DNA of 29,986 bases from JBBTCJ01 sp038043285 (lineage in GTDB: Bacteria > Planctomycetota > Phycisphaerae > UBA1845): positions 1 to 29,986 of the forward strand of contig JBBTCJ010000051.1 in NCBI GenBank assembly GCA_038043285.1, in the 5' to 3' direction. Made by a program: the position numbers and the translations under genes. Below are positions 8,240 to 16,083 of the stretch, piece after piece. The notes under the pieces are model-generated. The model was not told the DNA's origin. It ran no database searches and saw only the letters and a list, made by a program, of their open reading frames with translations. Positions within the stretch are counted from its first letter, which is position 1. Each line of letters opens with the position of its first letter.

Positions 8240-9040
8240 TTGGCTGAGCGCTTTGAAAGAATCGGCGTGGACGTGGAGGACTTTCGACTGCCCGTCAAGG
8301 ACGGGCTTCGAATGGCCGCGGAGCTATCTTTTGGCAGTGTGGAGTTGGCCGCGGTTTCTGGGGAGCTGGCGCCGTCGAATCTCTCTTCCAGCGCGCGAAG
8401 GCACGTCGCCAGGTTGGTTGCGGGGTTGGGCTTGCGGTTGTCGGCGCTTCGGGCGGACATTCCCGGCACGCGGTTAACCGATCCGAAAACGGTCCAGGAG
8501 CGAGTGGAGCGCACCTGGGAGATCATCGAGCTGGCGGCGGACCTCGGCGTGAGGGTCGTTACCTCCGCCGTCGGGGCGATGACGCACCCCGACAGCGGGG
8601 AACCCTCGGCGCCGGCGTGCGAGGCGCTGCGGCGGATCGGCGAAGTCGCGGATGCACGCGGCGTCTCGTTTGCGATTCGACCGAGTTACGACGACGGGGA
8701 GCGGATTGCCCGAGTGTTGGAAGAGCTTGGTTGCCCGGCCATCGGCGTGGGGCTGGATCCGGCGGCGATGGTCATGGCGGGCACCAACCCGCTGAAGTTC
8801 ATCGAGCGATACGCGGCCGACGTGCTTCTGCTGCATGCCCGTGACGCGACGGCGGGTTTCCCCGATCGGCCCGGCCACGAAACGCGACTGGGCGAGGGCG
8901 ACGTGGACCTCGTGGGATTGCTTGCCGTCCTTGAGGCCGCCGAGTACGCCGGACCGTACGTGATACGACGGAGCGAGACGCCTACGCCGGTGCAGGACAT
9001 CGTCGCAGCGGGGAAACTGCTTCGTCAGCAAAGGATGTAG
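8240..9040 (+). CDS. Sugar phosphate isomerase/epimerase-like TIM-barrel protein
   Basis: The protein resembles the xylose isomerase-like TIM barrel (AP endonuclease 2 fold): DGLRMAAELSFGSVELAAVS for the first beta/alpha unit, LSALRADIPG, a loop RVVTSAVGAM, the Asp-containing strand IGVGLDPAAMVMAG, VLLLHARDATAG, and the late E/G segment RLGEGDVDLVGLLAVLEAAEYAGPYV. Such proteins isomerise or epimerise sugars or polyols using a divalent metal; the substrate here is unknown. The start is uncertain. The frame is open from TTG 8093, but the first 45 or so residues look non-coding. TTG 8240 (with a GAGGA about ten bases upstream) and GTG 8267 are the best candidates. The last 59 bases overlap the convergent glycosyltransferase gene. 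Confidence 0.72.
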   Translation: MAERFERIGVDVEDFRLPVKDGLRMAAELSFGSVELAAVSGELAPSNLSSSARRHVARLVAGLGLRLSALRADIPGTRLTDPKTVQERVERTWEIIELAADLGVRVVTSAVGAMTHPDSGEPSAPACEALRRIGEVADARGVSFAIRPSYDDGERIARVLEELGCPAIGVGLDPAAMVMAGTNPLKFIERYAADVLLLHARDATAGFPDRPGHETRLGEGDVDLVGLLAVLEAAEYAGPYVIRRSETPTPVQDIVAAGKLLRQQRM

Positions 9041-10400
9041 GCTTCGCGGCGGCCACGCCTGCCCGGATGAGCAACTGCGCGAGCCGATGCGTCCAGGTGT
9101 GTTCTCCACGCAGGCGTTGCAGCGCGGCATGGGCCATCGCGCTTCGACGCGCGGGATCGGACAGAAGCGCCTCCGCTTTCTCGCGGGCCTCGCGCGGCGT
9201 GTCGAAGATTTCGACTTCGACGCCAGGCGTGAAGCAGTCGGAAAGTCCCCGGCGGTGGATGTGCAACATGGGTACGCCGGCGGCGGCGATCTCGAACGGC
9301 TTGTGCGCGATTCCTTCCTCGTCGCCGGCCTGCGAGACGTTCAGGGCGATGCGACCGTCGGCGTAGGCCGTGGTTTGGTCGTCATGATTGACCCAAGCGG
9401 CAGCGCCCAGTCCGACGGAACTCCAATTCGAACCGAAGACGCCCACGCGGAAGTACCTGGCCAGGTAGCGGACGTAGAACGTTCGTTGCCAACGGCCGAA
9501 CTCCCACAAAGCCTCGATGGCGTCGAAGTAGACGCGGTAGTTGTCTCTCAGCCAGCGTGCCGCCCGGGGATAGGCCGGCTCGATTCTTCGGAAGATGCGA
9601 TGCGACGCGGTCAGCCATTCGCGTCGGCGGGTGTCGGCCCATTCCCTGCCCAAGGCGGAAAGCTCGGTCAGAAGCTCCCGCGGCGCCTTGGTGGTCCACA
9701 ACGCGCTCAGCCGGTCGGCGACGCCGATTGAGATCTCGCCCAACATCGCTTCCAGCGGGGGATCGTCTTCACCGAGGAACCGCTCGACGGCGGCATAAGC
9801 GTTCGGGGGAGATCCCATCACCGCGACAACGTCATAAGCGGGGGCAATGGCGTGCGCCGGACGCAGCCGGTCGGGGTTCTCCGCAATCGGCAGTCCGAAA
9901 CAATTGGCCCAGCCGAGGACGTCGTGCAGTTCGTCCGCTGCGAATGCACTCTTGACGAAATGCCGGCAGTTTGGCGATGCCAGCAGCGGTTGGAGCTCCG
10001 GAGAAAGGGCGTATTTTTCGCTGGCCCAGTGGGGATGATCGGTCCACCACATGAGATGGGGGATTCCGAGTCGCTCGAAGAAGGATCGCGGCTGCCCATT
10101 GGATCCCGTGTCGCAAGGCCACTCGCACAGGCCGTTGAGGGTGTACCCTAGGGCGGCGCGGACGTCGTGATCGCGGAGCGCCTTGGCAAGATTGTCAGGG
10201 TCGATTCGCTGTCCCGATTGATGCAGCGCCCAGACCTCGCCGATCTCAATGGTCAACGTTCGGACGCCGAGTCTTGCCGCGGCGTCGCGCATGTCCATCA
10301 GGCAATGGCGGGTGAAGTTTCCGGGGTTGATGAGGAGCAGGAGCGTGCCCGGGAAGTTGATGGCGGGCACGTTGCTGTCGCCGGCGGTCGGAGTCTTCAT
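8982..10400 (-). CDS. CgeB/YkvP-like glycosyltransferase
   Basis: A 472-residue protein with a GT-B layout. The N-terminal half begins with a strand-turn LLLLINPGNFTRH and contains WWTDHPHWASEKYAL. The C-terminal half holds the recognisable block GRIALNVSQAGDEEGIAHKP, then FEIAAAGVPMLHIHRRGL, then CFTPGVEVEIFDTPREAREK. That block is the nucleotide-sugar binding region shared with the CgeB/YkvP family and GT4-type enzymes. It probably transfers a sugar to a surface glycan or protein; donor and acceptor cannot be told from sequence. The gene starts seven bases after the L,D-transpeptidase stop, so the two are one operon and a cell-envelope role is likely. No strong ribosome binding site precedes ATG 10400, so translation may be coupled. 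GTG 10370 is an alternative start. Confidence 0.8.
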   Translation of the reverse strand: MKTPTAGDSNVPAINFPGTLLLLINPGNFTRHCLMDMRDAAARLGVRTLTIEIGEVWALHQSGQRIDPDNLAKALRDHDVRAALGYTLNGLCEWPCDTGSNGQPRSFFERLGIPHLMWWTDHPHWASEKYALSPELQPLLASPNCRHFVKSAFAADELHDVLGWANCFGLPIAENPDRLRPAHAIAPAYDVVAVMGSPPNAYAAVERFLGEDDPPLEAMLGEISIGVADRLSALWTTKAPRELLTELSALGREWADTRRREWLTASHRIFRRIEPAYPRAARWLRDNYRVYFDAIEALWEFGRWQRTFYVRYLARYFRVGVFGSNWSSVGLGAAAWVNHDDQTTAYADGRIALNVSQAGDEEGIAHKPFEIAAAGVPMLHIHRRGLSDCFTPGVEVEIFDTPREAREKAEALLSDPARRSAMAHAALQRLRGEHTWTHRLAQLLIRAGVAAAKPTSFADEAVSPLRRCPAPA

Positions 10401-10407
10401 GGCGCCG

Positions 10408-11427
10408 TTATCGGCGTTTGGGCGCAGCCTCAGCCAGCGTATATGAGGCGCTCGGACGGTCGGCGGCGGCGAGGCTGGTCTCGTCCAGGAAACGCACGTG
10501 CGTGCCGACGCGGATCATTCGGGCCAGGCGCAGGGCGTCCCAGTTGGTCAGACGGAAACACCCGTGCGAGCCGGTCTTTCCGATCATTTCCGGCGCCGGG
10601 CTTCCGTGGATGCCGTAACCCGGCAGGTTCAATCCGATCCAACAAAGCCCAACTGGGTTCCGCGGACCGGGCGGAATCAGGAGCTTGTTCTCGACGCCCT
10701 TGACCTCCGGCCACATTTTCGGATCGAACGTGTAGGCGGGGTTCTCGGTGACGGACACGACGGAGGCGCTGCCGCTGGGCCGCTTCTCGCGGTGCTTGGC
10801 GATCGAGCAATGAAAGAGGCCGATGACTTCGTGATTGCGGTCGAGCACGCGGACGGTCTTGTCACCCAGGTTGATCTCCACGAGCGAACCCGATCTGGAA
10901 GAAGCGCCTTCTTCGATCGACGGGACGTTGATGACCTCGCCGGGCTGTAAGCCGCCGATTTTCCTTTCGGGATTCAGGGCGGCCAGCAGCGCGCGGGAAC
11001 AATGGAATCTCTCGGCGATCGCGGCGTCGAGGGACTCGTACGCCAGACGCTTGAGCTTGCTCTTGGCGATCCACTCCTGAGGCGCGGGGCCGACGAGTGC
11101 GAGGTCGGAAGCCTGCAACGCGTACGCGGTGACGGCGGCGTCCGGGTTCACTTCGAGAAGATCCTTGGTTCGCGGGTCAAGACGACCGGTGACCGGCAGG
11201 CCGTGGACGCGCTGAAACTCCCGTGTGGCAAGTTCGGTTTTTCGCCCGGCGTTCCCGTCAATGATCCCGGGCGACAAACCGATGCGCTCGAGCGCGACCT
11301 GCCAGGCAACTTGCAGTCGTAGATCCTGGTCGGGCGGGGCGGGAAACACGGGGTTGGGCGCGACGAAGATCGTTGCGGTCAGCAGTCCGAGAAAACGCGG
11401 TCTCAACGACCGAGAATGCGTTGGCAT
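10408..11427 (-). CDS. L,D-transpeptidase (YkuD) with peptidoglycan-binding and LysM-like domains, exported
   Basis: A 339-residue exported cell-wall enzyme. Residues 1-31 form a signal peptide (basic start, then FLGLLTATIFVAP). Residues of about 38-95 match PG_binding_1 (IIDGNAGRKTELATREFQR, VTGRLDPRT). A LysM-like module follows (LKRLAYESLDAAIAERF to LQPGEVINVP). The YkuD domain covers the last 150 residues, with YGIHGS (His274) and SHGCFRLTNWDA containing the nucleophile Cys290. YkuD enzymes make 3-3 cross-links or attach proteins to peptidoglycan through meso-diaminopimelate. ATG 11427 is chosen over 11475 because GGAGGG lies six bases upstream and the signal peptide starts there. It forms an operon with the downstream glycosyltransferase. 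Confidence 0.92.
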   Translation of the reverse strand: MPTHSRSLRPRFLGLLTATIFVAPNPVFPAPPDQDLRLQVAWQVALERIGLSPGIIDGNAGRKTELATREFQRVHGLPVTGRLDPRTKDLLEVNPDAAVTAYALQASDLALVGPAPQEWIAKSKLKRLAYESLDAAIAERFHCSRALLAALNPERKIGGLQPGEVINVPSIEEGASSRSGSLVEINLGDKTVRVLDRNHEVIGLFHCSIAKHREKRPSGSASVVSVTENPAYTFDPKMWPEVKGVENKLLIPPGPRNPVGLCWIGLNLPGYGIHGSPAPEMIGKTGSHGCFRLTNWDALRLARMIRVGTHVRFLDETSLAAADRPSASYTLAEAAPKRR

Positions 11428-11568
11428 GAGCGACCCTCCGAAGAGCCTCCCTCGGTTATCGGAAGAATGACCCATGCGGGTGAACTCAGCGATTCACGGC
11501 CGCGATCGGCGTGCCAGAACTACTCGACCAGGGAGCTTGTCAACGCTGGGAGCAGGGGCGGCCGGTGG

Positions 11569-11603
11569 CTAGTGGTCCGACTCACCTCAATCTTCGGGTT
11601 CGA
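11569..11603 (+). repeat. 35-bp direct repeat, copy 1 (downstream side of the MFS gene)
   Basis: Starts CTAGTGGTCCGACTCACCT and matches the copy at 12995-13029 at 33 of 35 positions. The pair brackets the MFS transporter gene. Similarity stops abruptly on the right, just past GGTTCGA. Confidence 0.8.
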
Positions 11604-11644
11604 GCGGGCCTTTTCCAACCCGAAAAATACGTTGCGTTCGAACA

Positions 11645-12955
11645 CTAGGTTGGCACGTCGCGTCGCGAGCGGAGTCCGAACCGAAGGTAAAAGCTAACTG
11701 CACCGAGTACTCCGACAAGCCCGGCCAAGCCGAACGCAAGAGGCGGTCCAAAGCCGACGCGGACGCGGTCGCCGAAAATCCATAGGATCGCGCCCAGCGG
11801 TGAAGCCCACATCACGGCCAGGCTGCGGACGCTCCAGTAAAGTCCGGCGGCCTGCGTGCGCACGTCGGGGGGAACGAGGTCCGCAATCATGGCCTTGCGG
11901 GCGGGTTCCCCGATTTCGCGCATCCCACCGATCGCGAACGCCACGGCGAGTCCCAGCGTCCCGAACGCGTGGCCAAGGACTATTACACTGACGGGAAAGA
12001 GCGCGAAGAACAAGAAAGTCAGGTTGATGTACGGTTTCTTGGCAAGGCCTTCGCGGCTGGCGAGCGGTCCTACGACGACGTAGCAGATCATGCTTGTGAC
12101 CGCCTGGATCGTGAGCAGTCCGGATTGATAGGCGGCGGCGCCGGTATCGTAGTCGCTGGAGAGAATCGGGATGCAGTAAAGAATGATGAACGGGCCGCCC
12201 AACCCCTCCGCCCAGCGTGCGGCGATGTCCGCGACCAACAGTCGTCGAAGGTCCGGCGGAAAGCGCCGGAGAAGCTCGCGCGGACGATGAATCGCCGTTC
12301 GGGAGTCGCGACTGGCGGTTTTCATATAGCGGAACTGCAGCGCCGCGGCGCCGAGAACGAACGCGACGGCCAACACCGCATCGACCTGGACCCCCCGCGT
12401 TCTCCCCAGGATCAAGATGACCGCGCCGCTGATGAGGTAGGCCATGATCCGCGCGACGCGACGGAGGATGTGCTGAAGCGAAAACGCCATCGTTCGGCGA
12501 TCGGTGGGAAGTGAGTCGCCGACAACGGTGATCGTCGCCGGACCGGCGATGCTGTCCCAGGCGAAGATGAAGGGAATGGCGAGGAAGACGCCGACGGTGG
12601 AATTCCAGGTGGCCAGGATCGCCAAGCCAACCAGCGGTAGAACGTTGAAAAGCAAAAGGGAGCGGCGAGTATTGATCCGTCCGGCGATGACGCCGCCGGC
12701 GTAGTAGTTGATCGCCTCAAGGGCGTCACGATAAAAACCGTACGCCCCGACCAGCAGTATGGCCATGGCTTCTCGCCCGCCAGCCTCGGCGCGCAAGTCC
12801 TTCAGGTACTGCGGAATCAAAGGCGACCAAAGCTCAGTTGCCGCGGTGACAAGAAAGAGCGTCCCCAGAAGTGAGAGGGTCGACGAATTGATCCCAAGCC
12901 AGCCACGCAGGGAGCGCGCTGGTCCGAGCGGAATCGGCGCCTCGGACTGGGCCAT
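11645..12955 (-). CDS. Major facilitator superfamily transporter
   Basis: A 436-residue integral membrane protein with roughly twelve hydrophobic segments split by a basic central loop (about residues 200-225: KTASRDSRTAIHRPRELLRR). The loop ISGAVILILGRTRGVQ and the acidic/basic turn AGGVIAGRINTRRSLL after segment 2 correspond to the MFS signature between helices 2 and 3. LVPPDVRTQAAGLYWSVRSL near helix 10 is also typical. It should export or import a small solute by proton coupling; the substrate is unknown. ATG 12955 is used because an upstream ATG (12991) adds only a basic leader. It is monocistronic and flanked by direct repeats. Confidence 0.88.
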   Translation of the reverse strand: MAQSEAPIPLGPARSLRGWLGINSSTLSLLGTLFLVTAATELWSPLIPQYLKDLRAEAGGREAMAILLVGAYGFYRDALEAINYYAGGVIAGRINTRRSLLLFNVLPLVGLAILATWNSTVGVFLAIPFIFAWDSIAGPATITVVGDSLPTDRRTMAFSLQHILRRVARIMAYLISGAVILILGRTRGVQVDAVLAVAFVLGAAALQFRYMKTASRDSRTAIHRPRELLRRFPPDLRRLLVADIAARWAEGLGGPFIILYCIPILSSDYDTGAAAYQSGLLTIQAVTSMICYVVVGPLASREGLAKKPYINLTFLFFALFPVSVIVLGHAFGTLGLAVAFAIGGMREIGEPARKAMIADLVPPDVRTQAAGLYWSVRSLAVMWASPLGAILWIFGDRVRVGFGPPLAFGLAGLVGVLGAVSFYLRFGLRSRRDVPT

Positions 12956-12994
12956 GCCGTGGAACCTACTGACGGCGCGCCGACGAGGCAAGGT

Positions 12995-13029
12995 CTAGTG
13001 GTCCGACTCACCTAAATCTTCTGGTTCGA
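12995..13029 (+). repeat. 35-bp direct repeat, copy 2 (upstream side of the MFS gene)
   Basis: Same orientation as 11569-11603 and 33 of 35 identical (differences C/A and G/T). It lies 40 bases upstream of the MFS start codon and is followed within seven bases by a hairpin-forming repeat. Confidence 0.8.
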
Positions 13030-13035
13030 CGGGTC

Positions 13036-13106
13036 CGCTCCTCACGGTCGCGGCTCTGATAAAAGGCGGCCGGCCATTTGAACAGAGCCGCGAGCGTGAG
13101 CGAGCG
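13036..13106. repeat. Imperfect hairpin repeat of the CGCTC..CACGGTCGCGGCTCTG family
   Basis: The left arm 13036-13058 and right arm 13083-13106 are reverse complements except for one mismatch and one bulged base, with a 24-base loop. The left arm shares its core CACGGTCGCGGC with copies at 24761, 26204, 26248 and (inverted) 27002. It sits between convergent-free genes on the minus strand and has no adjoining T-run, so it is not a clear intrinsic terminator. Confidence 0.8.
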
Positions 13107-13235
13107 TACCTTTTCACCAGCAGGATTCGGCGTGTCGGGTCACTGGCCCGGCTGCGCGGACGATCGGCCCATCGCGGATCAGTCGTGGCCGGCAAGCCCC
13201 CAATCGCGACAGGCACACCCCAAGGCACGGTCGGG

Positions 13236-13898
13236 TTAGTCGCCCGGATCAGCGGAATTCAGTTGCGATGTCCGGTTCGCCGAGGCGTTCAACGAGCGGA
13301 TTCGCTGGTCGAAGCCGAAATGCACGACGCGCCAGAAACCTCGATCCTTCGCCAGCCAAGCGAGCATCACGACGCGAGCCGCGGGATCGCCGCCGGGATC
13401 CGCCAGCTCGATGGCCAGTTCAGATTCCTCGGGCGAATTGGAACCGCTGGATGCCTGCTTGGCGGGTCGTTGGACGAAGCGCCGTTGGGCGTCCTCCGGA
13501 GTCTCCGGAAAATCACCGGCGTAGTGCGCCACGGTCGGCGTCCAGTGGTAGACCACGTTGAAGAGGAACTCGTCGCCATCGAGCGAGCTGTGGTTTCGGC
13601 GCTTGATTTCATTCGCGGCGCAAACGGAAAACTGGACGTCCAGGGCGGCTTCTCGCTCGACTCGTCCGGCGGCGCGGACGTCGTCGCGGATTGCCCGCAG
13701 CGCGACGAACGCGACCTGCTGGGGCGAGGCTTGCTGATCCAGCACCAGCCCATAGTGGGAAGCCGGGCCCACCTGAACGGAACGGACCTTATGGTCGGCG
13801 AGGCGTACGTCGCGTTCGCAGCCTGCGGCCAGGGTTACTCCCGCCGCAAAGGCCACAAGCCGGGCCGGACGATTTTTTCGTACGCATGGGGGCTTCAT
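13236..13898 (-). CDS. Putative lipoprotein of unknown function
   Basis: A 220-residue protein beginning with a lipoprotein signal: a basic start (VRKNRPARL), the hydrophobic stretch VAFAAGVTLAAG, and Cys27 as the lipobox cysteine (LAAGC). ATG 13898 is chosen over the longer frame to 13943 because it gives this signal. The mature part has no motif that I know. It contains a charged segment with LVLDQQASPQQVAFVALRAI and ends with FWRVVHFGFDQRIRSL, which suggests a small alpha/beta domain. It lies 90 bases downstream of a membrane-anchored unknown protein on the same strand, and the two probably form an operon. Confidence 0.7.
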   Translation of the reverse strand: MKPPCVRKNRPARLVAFAAGVTLAAGCERDVRLADHKVRSVQVGPASHYGLVLDQQASPQQVAFVALRAIRDDVRAAGRVEREAALDVQFSVCAANEIKRRNHSSLDGDEFLFNVVYHWTPTVAHYAGDFPETPEDAQRRFVQRPAKQASSGSNSPEESELAIELADPGGDPAARVVMLAWLAKDRGFWRVVHFGFDQRIRSLNASANRTSQLNSADPGD

Positions 13899-13988
13899 CA
13901 GGCGCGGAATGTAGTCGCCATCCCCGCGGATGCCAAGCTCCATGGCCGCGGTCGCTTCCCGCCGCCGCAGCCGAACGGATCGATCGGA

Positions 13989-14582
13989 CTACTTTTCAGC
14001 GAGACGAACCGAGTCGCACGCCAGGTGAAATGCTTCGAGGAAGTGTTCGTCGAGAGCGGCTTGGGCGACGCGGAAGGAGACTGCATAGGCCTCGCCGTTC
14101 GGCGCAACGGCGGCCCGTACCGCCATGCCGATGGCCGAGTCGATCACCTCGACTCCCAGTTCCCCGGCAAGTTTCTCCGGCGTTTGCGTGGCGGGCGATC
14201 CGAAGAGCATCACCGTCCAAGGTACGTCGACGGTCTTGAGCACCAAGTCGCAGGCGCGGGCGGCGGTCAGTGTGGAATGGCCATCGATCCGCCAATAGGC
14301 GATCTCCGCGGATGCCCCACCTTGGGCGACGAAATGAAAAACGGCAGCCGATCCGAAGTCGGTACGCAGCAGCCCCGTTGGCTCGAAACGCCTTGGGGGC
14401 TGAAAGGAAACGGCCCAGCCGGCCGGGTGGAGTCGATCCTCCAGGCCGCCGCCGGACTTCTCCAACGTCATCACGGCGGCAAGCGATGTGGCGACGGTGA
14501 GCAGCACGAGCGCGGAGATCCAGCCCCGGTGCGGAGCGGCGGGCTTTCGGCTGGAATACACTTCAATGGTCATGGGTCGCAT
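13989..14582 (-). CDS. Membrane-anchored protein of unknown function
   Basis: A 197-residue protein with one N-terminal membrane segment (about residues 21-40, ISALVLLTVATSLAAVMTL) and an extracytoplasmic domain. The domain begins HPAGWAVSFQPPRRFEPTG and ends LDEHFLEAFHLACDSVRL. The opening 'W.v.fp.p..f' and the closing pattern vaguely resemble PsbP/DcrB-like (DUF1795-type) domains, but I would not assign it. Two starts are possible, ATG 14582 and ATG 14573, three codons apart. The frame also runs on upstream to 14996, but that part is low-complexity and crosses the promoter region of the opposite strand. It is divergent from hpf and precedes the lipoprotein gene. Confidence 0.65.
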   Translation of the reverse strand: MRPMTIEVYSSRKPAAPHRGWISALVLLTVATSLAAVMTLEKSGGGLEDRLHPAGWAVSFQPPRRFEPTGLLRTDFGSAAVFHFVAQGGASAEIAYWRIDGHSTLTAARACDLVLKTVDVPWTVMLFGSPATQTPEKLAGELGVEVIDSAIGMAVRAAVAPNGEAYAVSFRVAQAALDEHFLEAFHLACDSVRLAEK

Positions 14583-14928
14583 CGTACCGCGTTCGCCATG
14601 TCGGGCACAGAAGTTGACGTCGTTGCGACCGGCTCCTAGAGTGCATCTGGTGCGGCGGAATATTTGCATTGTTATTGTATATTTGCGATTATTGCGGCAA
14701 TTCGGTGCTTGACGCGGCTGGCGAGCGTCGGCTTGCATTCCCCTTGCCTTGTTATCGAGGTTGGGCGGCCAGGGTCGTGGCGATATGATCGCTGTAACAG
14801 GGCTGCCGGTCGTGCTGCAGCGCTGGTGTGAAAGCGGGGACAAGGTCTGACGTCCGTCGCTGGACGGCTCGGAGTCCGGTGGGGCGCGAAGTCGTGTGGA
14901 GGTCGTTGGGTTCGGGGAGATTGGGCCT
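14583..14928. other. Divergent intergenic region with an AT-rich island
   Basis: A 346-base region between the minus-strand membrane-anchored gene and plus-strand hpf. It has a conspicuous AT-rich stretch at about 14659-14701 in otherwise GC-rich sequence, and nothing that looks like a gene. A small inverted repeat (CCGTC/GACGG, about 14855-14870) lies nearer hpf. Confidence 0.6.
14664..14692 (+). promoter_or_regulatory. Possible sigma-70-type promoter for hpf and the PTS genes
   Basis: TTGCAT (14664-14669) and GATTAT (14687-14692) are separated by exactly 17 bases inside the only AT-rich island of this divergent region. The match to consensus is partial (3/6 and 4/6), and a leader of about 230 bases would follow. 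It is supported mainly by position and composition. Confidence 0.3.
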
Positions 14929-15255
14929 GTGCAGATACGAGTGACTGGGCGGCACGTCGAGGTGAGCGACGACGTTCGTCGGTACGTGGAAGACAAGGGT
15001 GGTCGGTTGTTCCGGTATTACGACCGGATCCACGACATTGAAGTGATCCTCGACCATGAATCGGAGCAGTTTACGGTGGAGATGATCGTTCGCGCGGACC
15101 GGAAGCACACGTTCATCAGTAGCGAAACGGGACCGGATACGTTCGCGCTGATCGACATGATCACCGACAAGCTCGAGCGGCAGTTGACCAAGCACAAAGA
15201 GCGGAACCGCAATCATAAGGGAGGGTCAGCGGCCGACGGAGGCGGGGAGACTTGA
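14929..15255 (+). CDS. hpf: Ribosome hibernation-promoting factor, short form
   Basis: A 108-residue HPF/RaiA-family protein that binds the 30S decoding site and inactivates or protects ribosomes in starvation. Seen: VQIRVTGRHVEVSDDVRRYV at the N-terminus, then KGGRLFRYYDRI, the beta strands DIEVILDHESEQFTVEMIV, and ALIDMITDKLERQLTKHKER. The C-terminal dimerisation domain of long HPF is absent. GTG 14929 is preferred over GTG 14896 because GGGGAG lies nine bases upstream and homology starts there. It precedes an EIIA gene by 141 bases. The hpf/ptsN neighbourhood is well known from proteobacterial rpoN clusters, though rpoN is not here. Confidence 0.9.
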   Translation: MQIRVTGRHVEVSDDVRRYVEDKGGRLFRYYDRIHDIEVILDHESEQFTVEMIVRADRKHTFISSETGPDTFALIDMITDKLERQLTKHKERNRNHKGGSAADGGGET

Positions 15256-15396
15256 TCACCGGACGGTACGGCGAACCGGGCGCATGGGACCGCGCCGGGG
15301 TCGCTGTTTCGGCGGGCTTGCATAACGTTTCTTTCTCGATGCCGTCAGGCGCAGCGGCCCGCGCGCGGACCATTAGGATAGTGGTGTAGCCAAAGA

Positions 15397-15873
15397 ATGA
15401 TGAAGCTCTCTGAATTGGTTCACGGGCCTTCGATCGTGCCGGAGCTGACCTCGACGGATCGGAAGGGGGTCATCCGTGAGCTAATTCAATCGCTTACGGA
15501 CCACGGGCAAATCCCGCCGGAGCACTCCGAGGCCGTCGCCAAGGCGGCGATTGCGCGTGAGAGCCAGGGGAGCACGGGGTTCGGAAAGGGCGTTGCCGTT
15601 CCACACGTTAAACACGCGTGCCTGCCGAAGATGATCGCGACGATCGGTCGATCGAGTCACGGCGTGGATTTCGCGGCGCTGGACCGGGCTCCGGTGTACA
15701 CGGTCTTCATGCTTCTTAGTCCCGCAGACCGCCCGGAGGACCATTTGGCGGCGATGGAGCGAATTTTCCGGTATCTGCAGCGGGAGAGTTTTCGTCGGTT
15801 CCTGCGTCAGGCGGATACTCAGGAGGCGGTCTTGGAGTTGTTGCGGGAGGCAGACGAATCACAAGGGGAGTGA
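15397..15873 (+). CDS. ptsN: PTS EIIA component of the fructose/nitrogen (PtsN-like) family
   Basis: A 158-residue phosphocarrier. The family fold is visible: LSELVHGPSIVPELTSTDRK (the 'l.....i...l.a.dk...i.el' opening), then RESQGSTGFGKGVAVPHVKH with the phospho-accepting His70, the hydrophobic strand APVYTVFMLLSPADRPEDHL, and HLAAMERIFRYLQ. EIIA accepts phosphate from HPr. In the absence of a fused or adjacent EIIB/EIIC it more likely regulates other proteins than transports sugar. HPr and EI follow on the same strand. The start could be either of two adjacent ATG codons (15397 or 15400). The symbol reflects family similarity only. Confidence 0.87.
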   Translation: MMKLSELVHGPSIVPELTSTDRKGVIRELIQSLTDHGQIPPEHSEAVAKAAIARESQGSTGFGKGVAVPHVKHACLPKMIATIGRSSHGVDFAALDRAPVYTVFMLLSPADRPEDHLAAMERIFRYLQRESFRRFLRQADTQEAVLELLREADESQGE

Positions 15874-16083
15874 GGCTTGCGGGTGGTTTCGGCGGACTTT
15901 TCCGCCGAACGCGATCGGTCAGAACGTCGTTTCGCGCCTGGTCATTGCCTGCCCTGCGGATCGTTCAGTTGCCTGATCGTGCCGCGGTTCAAGGGGAACG
16001 GCACGTCCGGACCGCGAGGTTCAGGTTCAACGACGCCCGAGTCGTGCGACCGAATGTTCATCGGTGCCGGTGGATCCAGGGGT

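Noticed and set aside
11569..13029. tRNA-like GGTTCGA T-loop sequence in the 35-bp repeats
   Set aside because: No acceptor, D-arm or anticodon stem can be folded around either copy; the match is coincidental.
13036..13106. Hairpin as intrinsic terminator
   Set aside because: There is no T-run on either side, and homologous copies occur inside a coding region, so it is classed as a dispersed repeat.
14709..14733. Possible sigma-54 promoter (TGGC...TTGCAT) upstream of hpf
   Set aside because: The GG and GC elements are 13 bases apart instead of the required 10.
13989..14996. 335-codon version of the membrane-anchored minus-strand gene
   Set aside because: The upstream 138 codons are low-complexity and run through the AT-rich promoter region and into hpf; the membrane anchor starts at 14582 or 14573.
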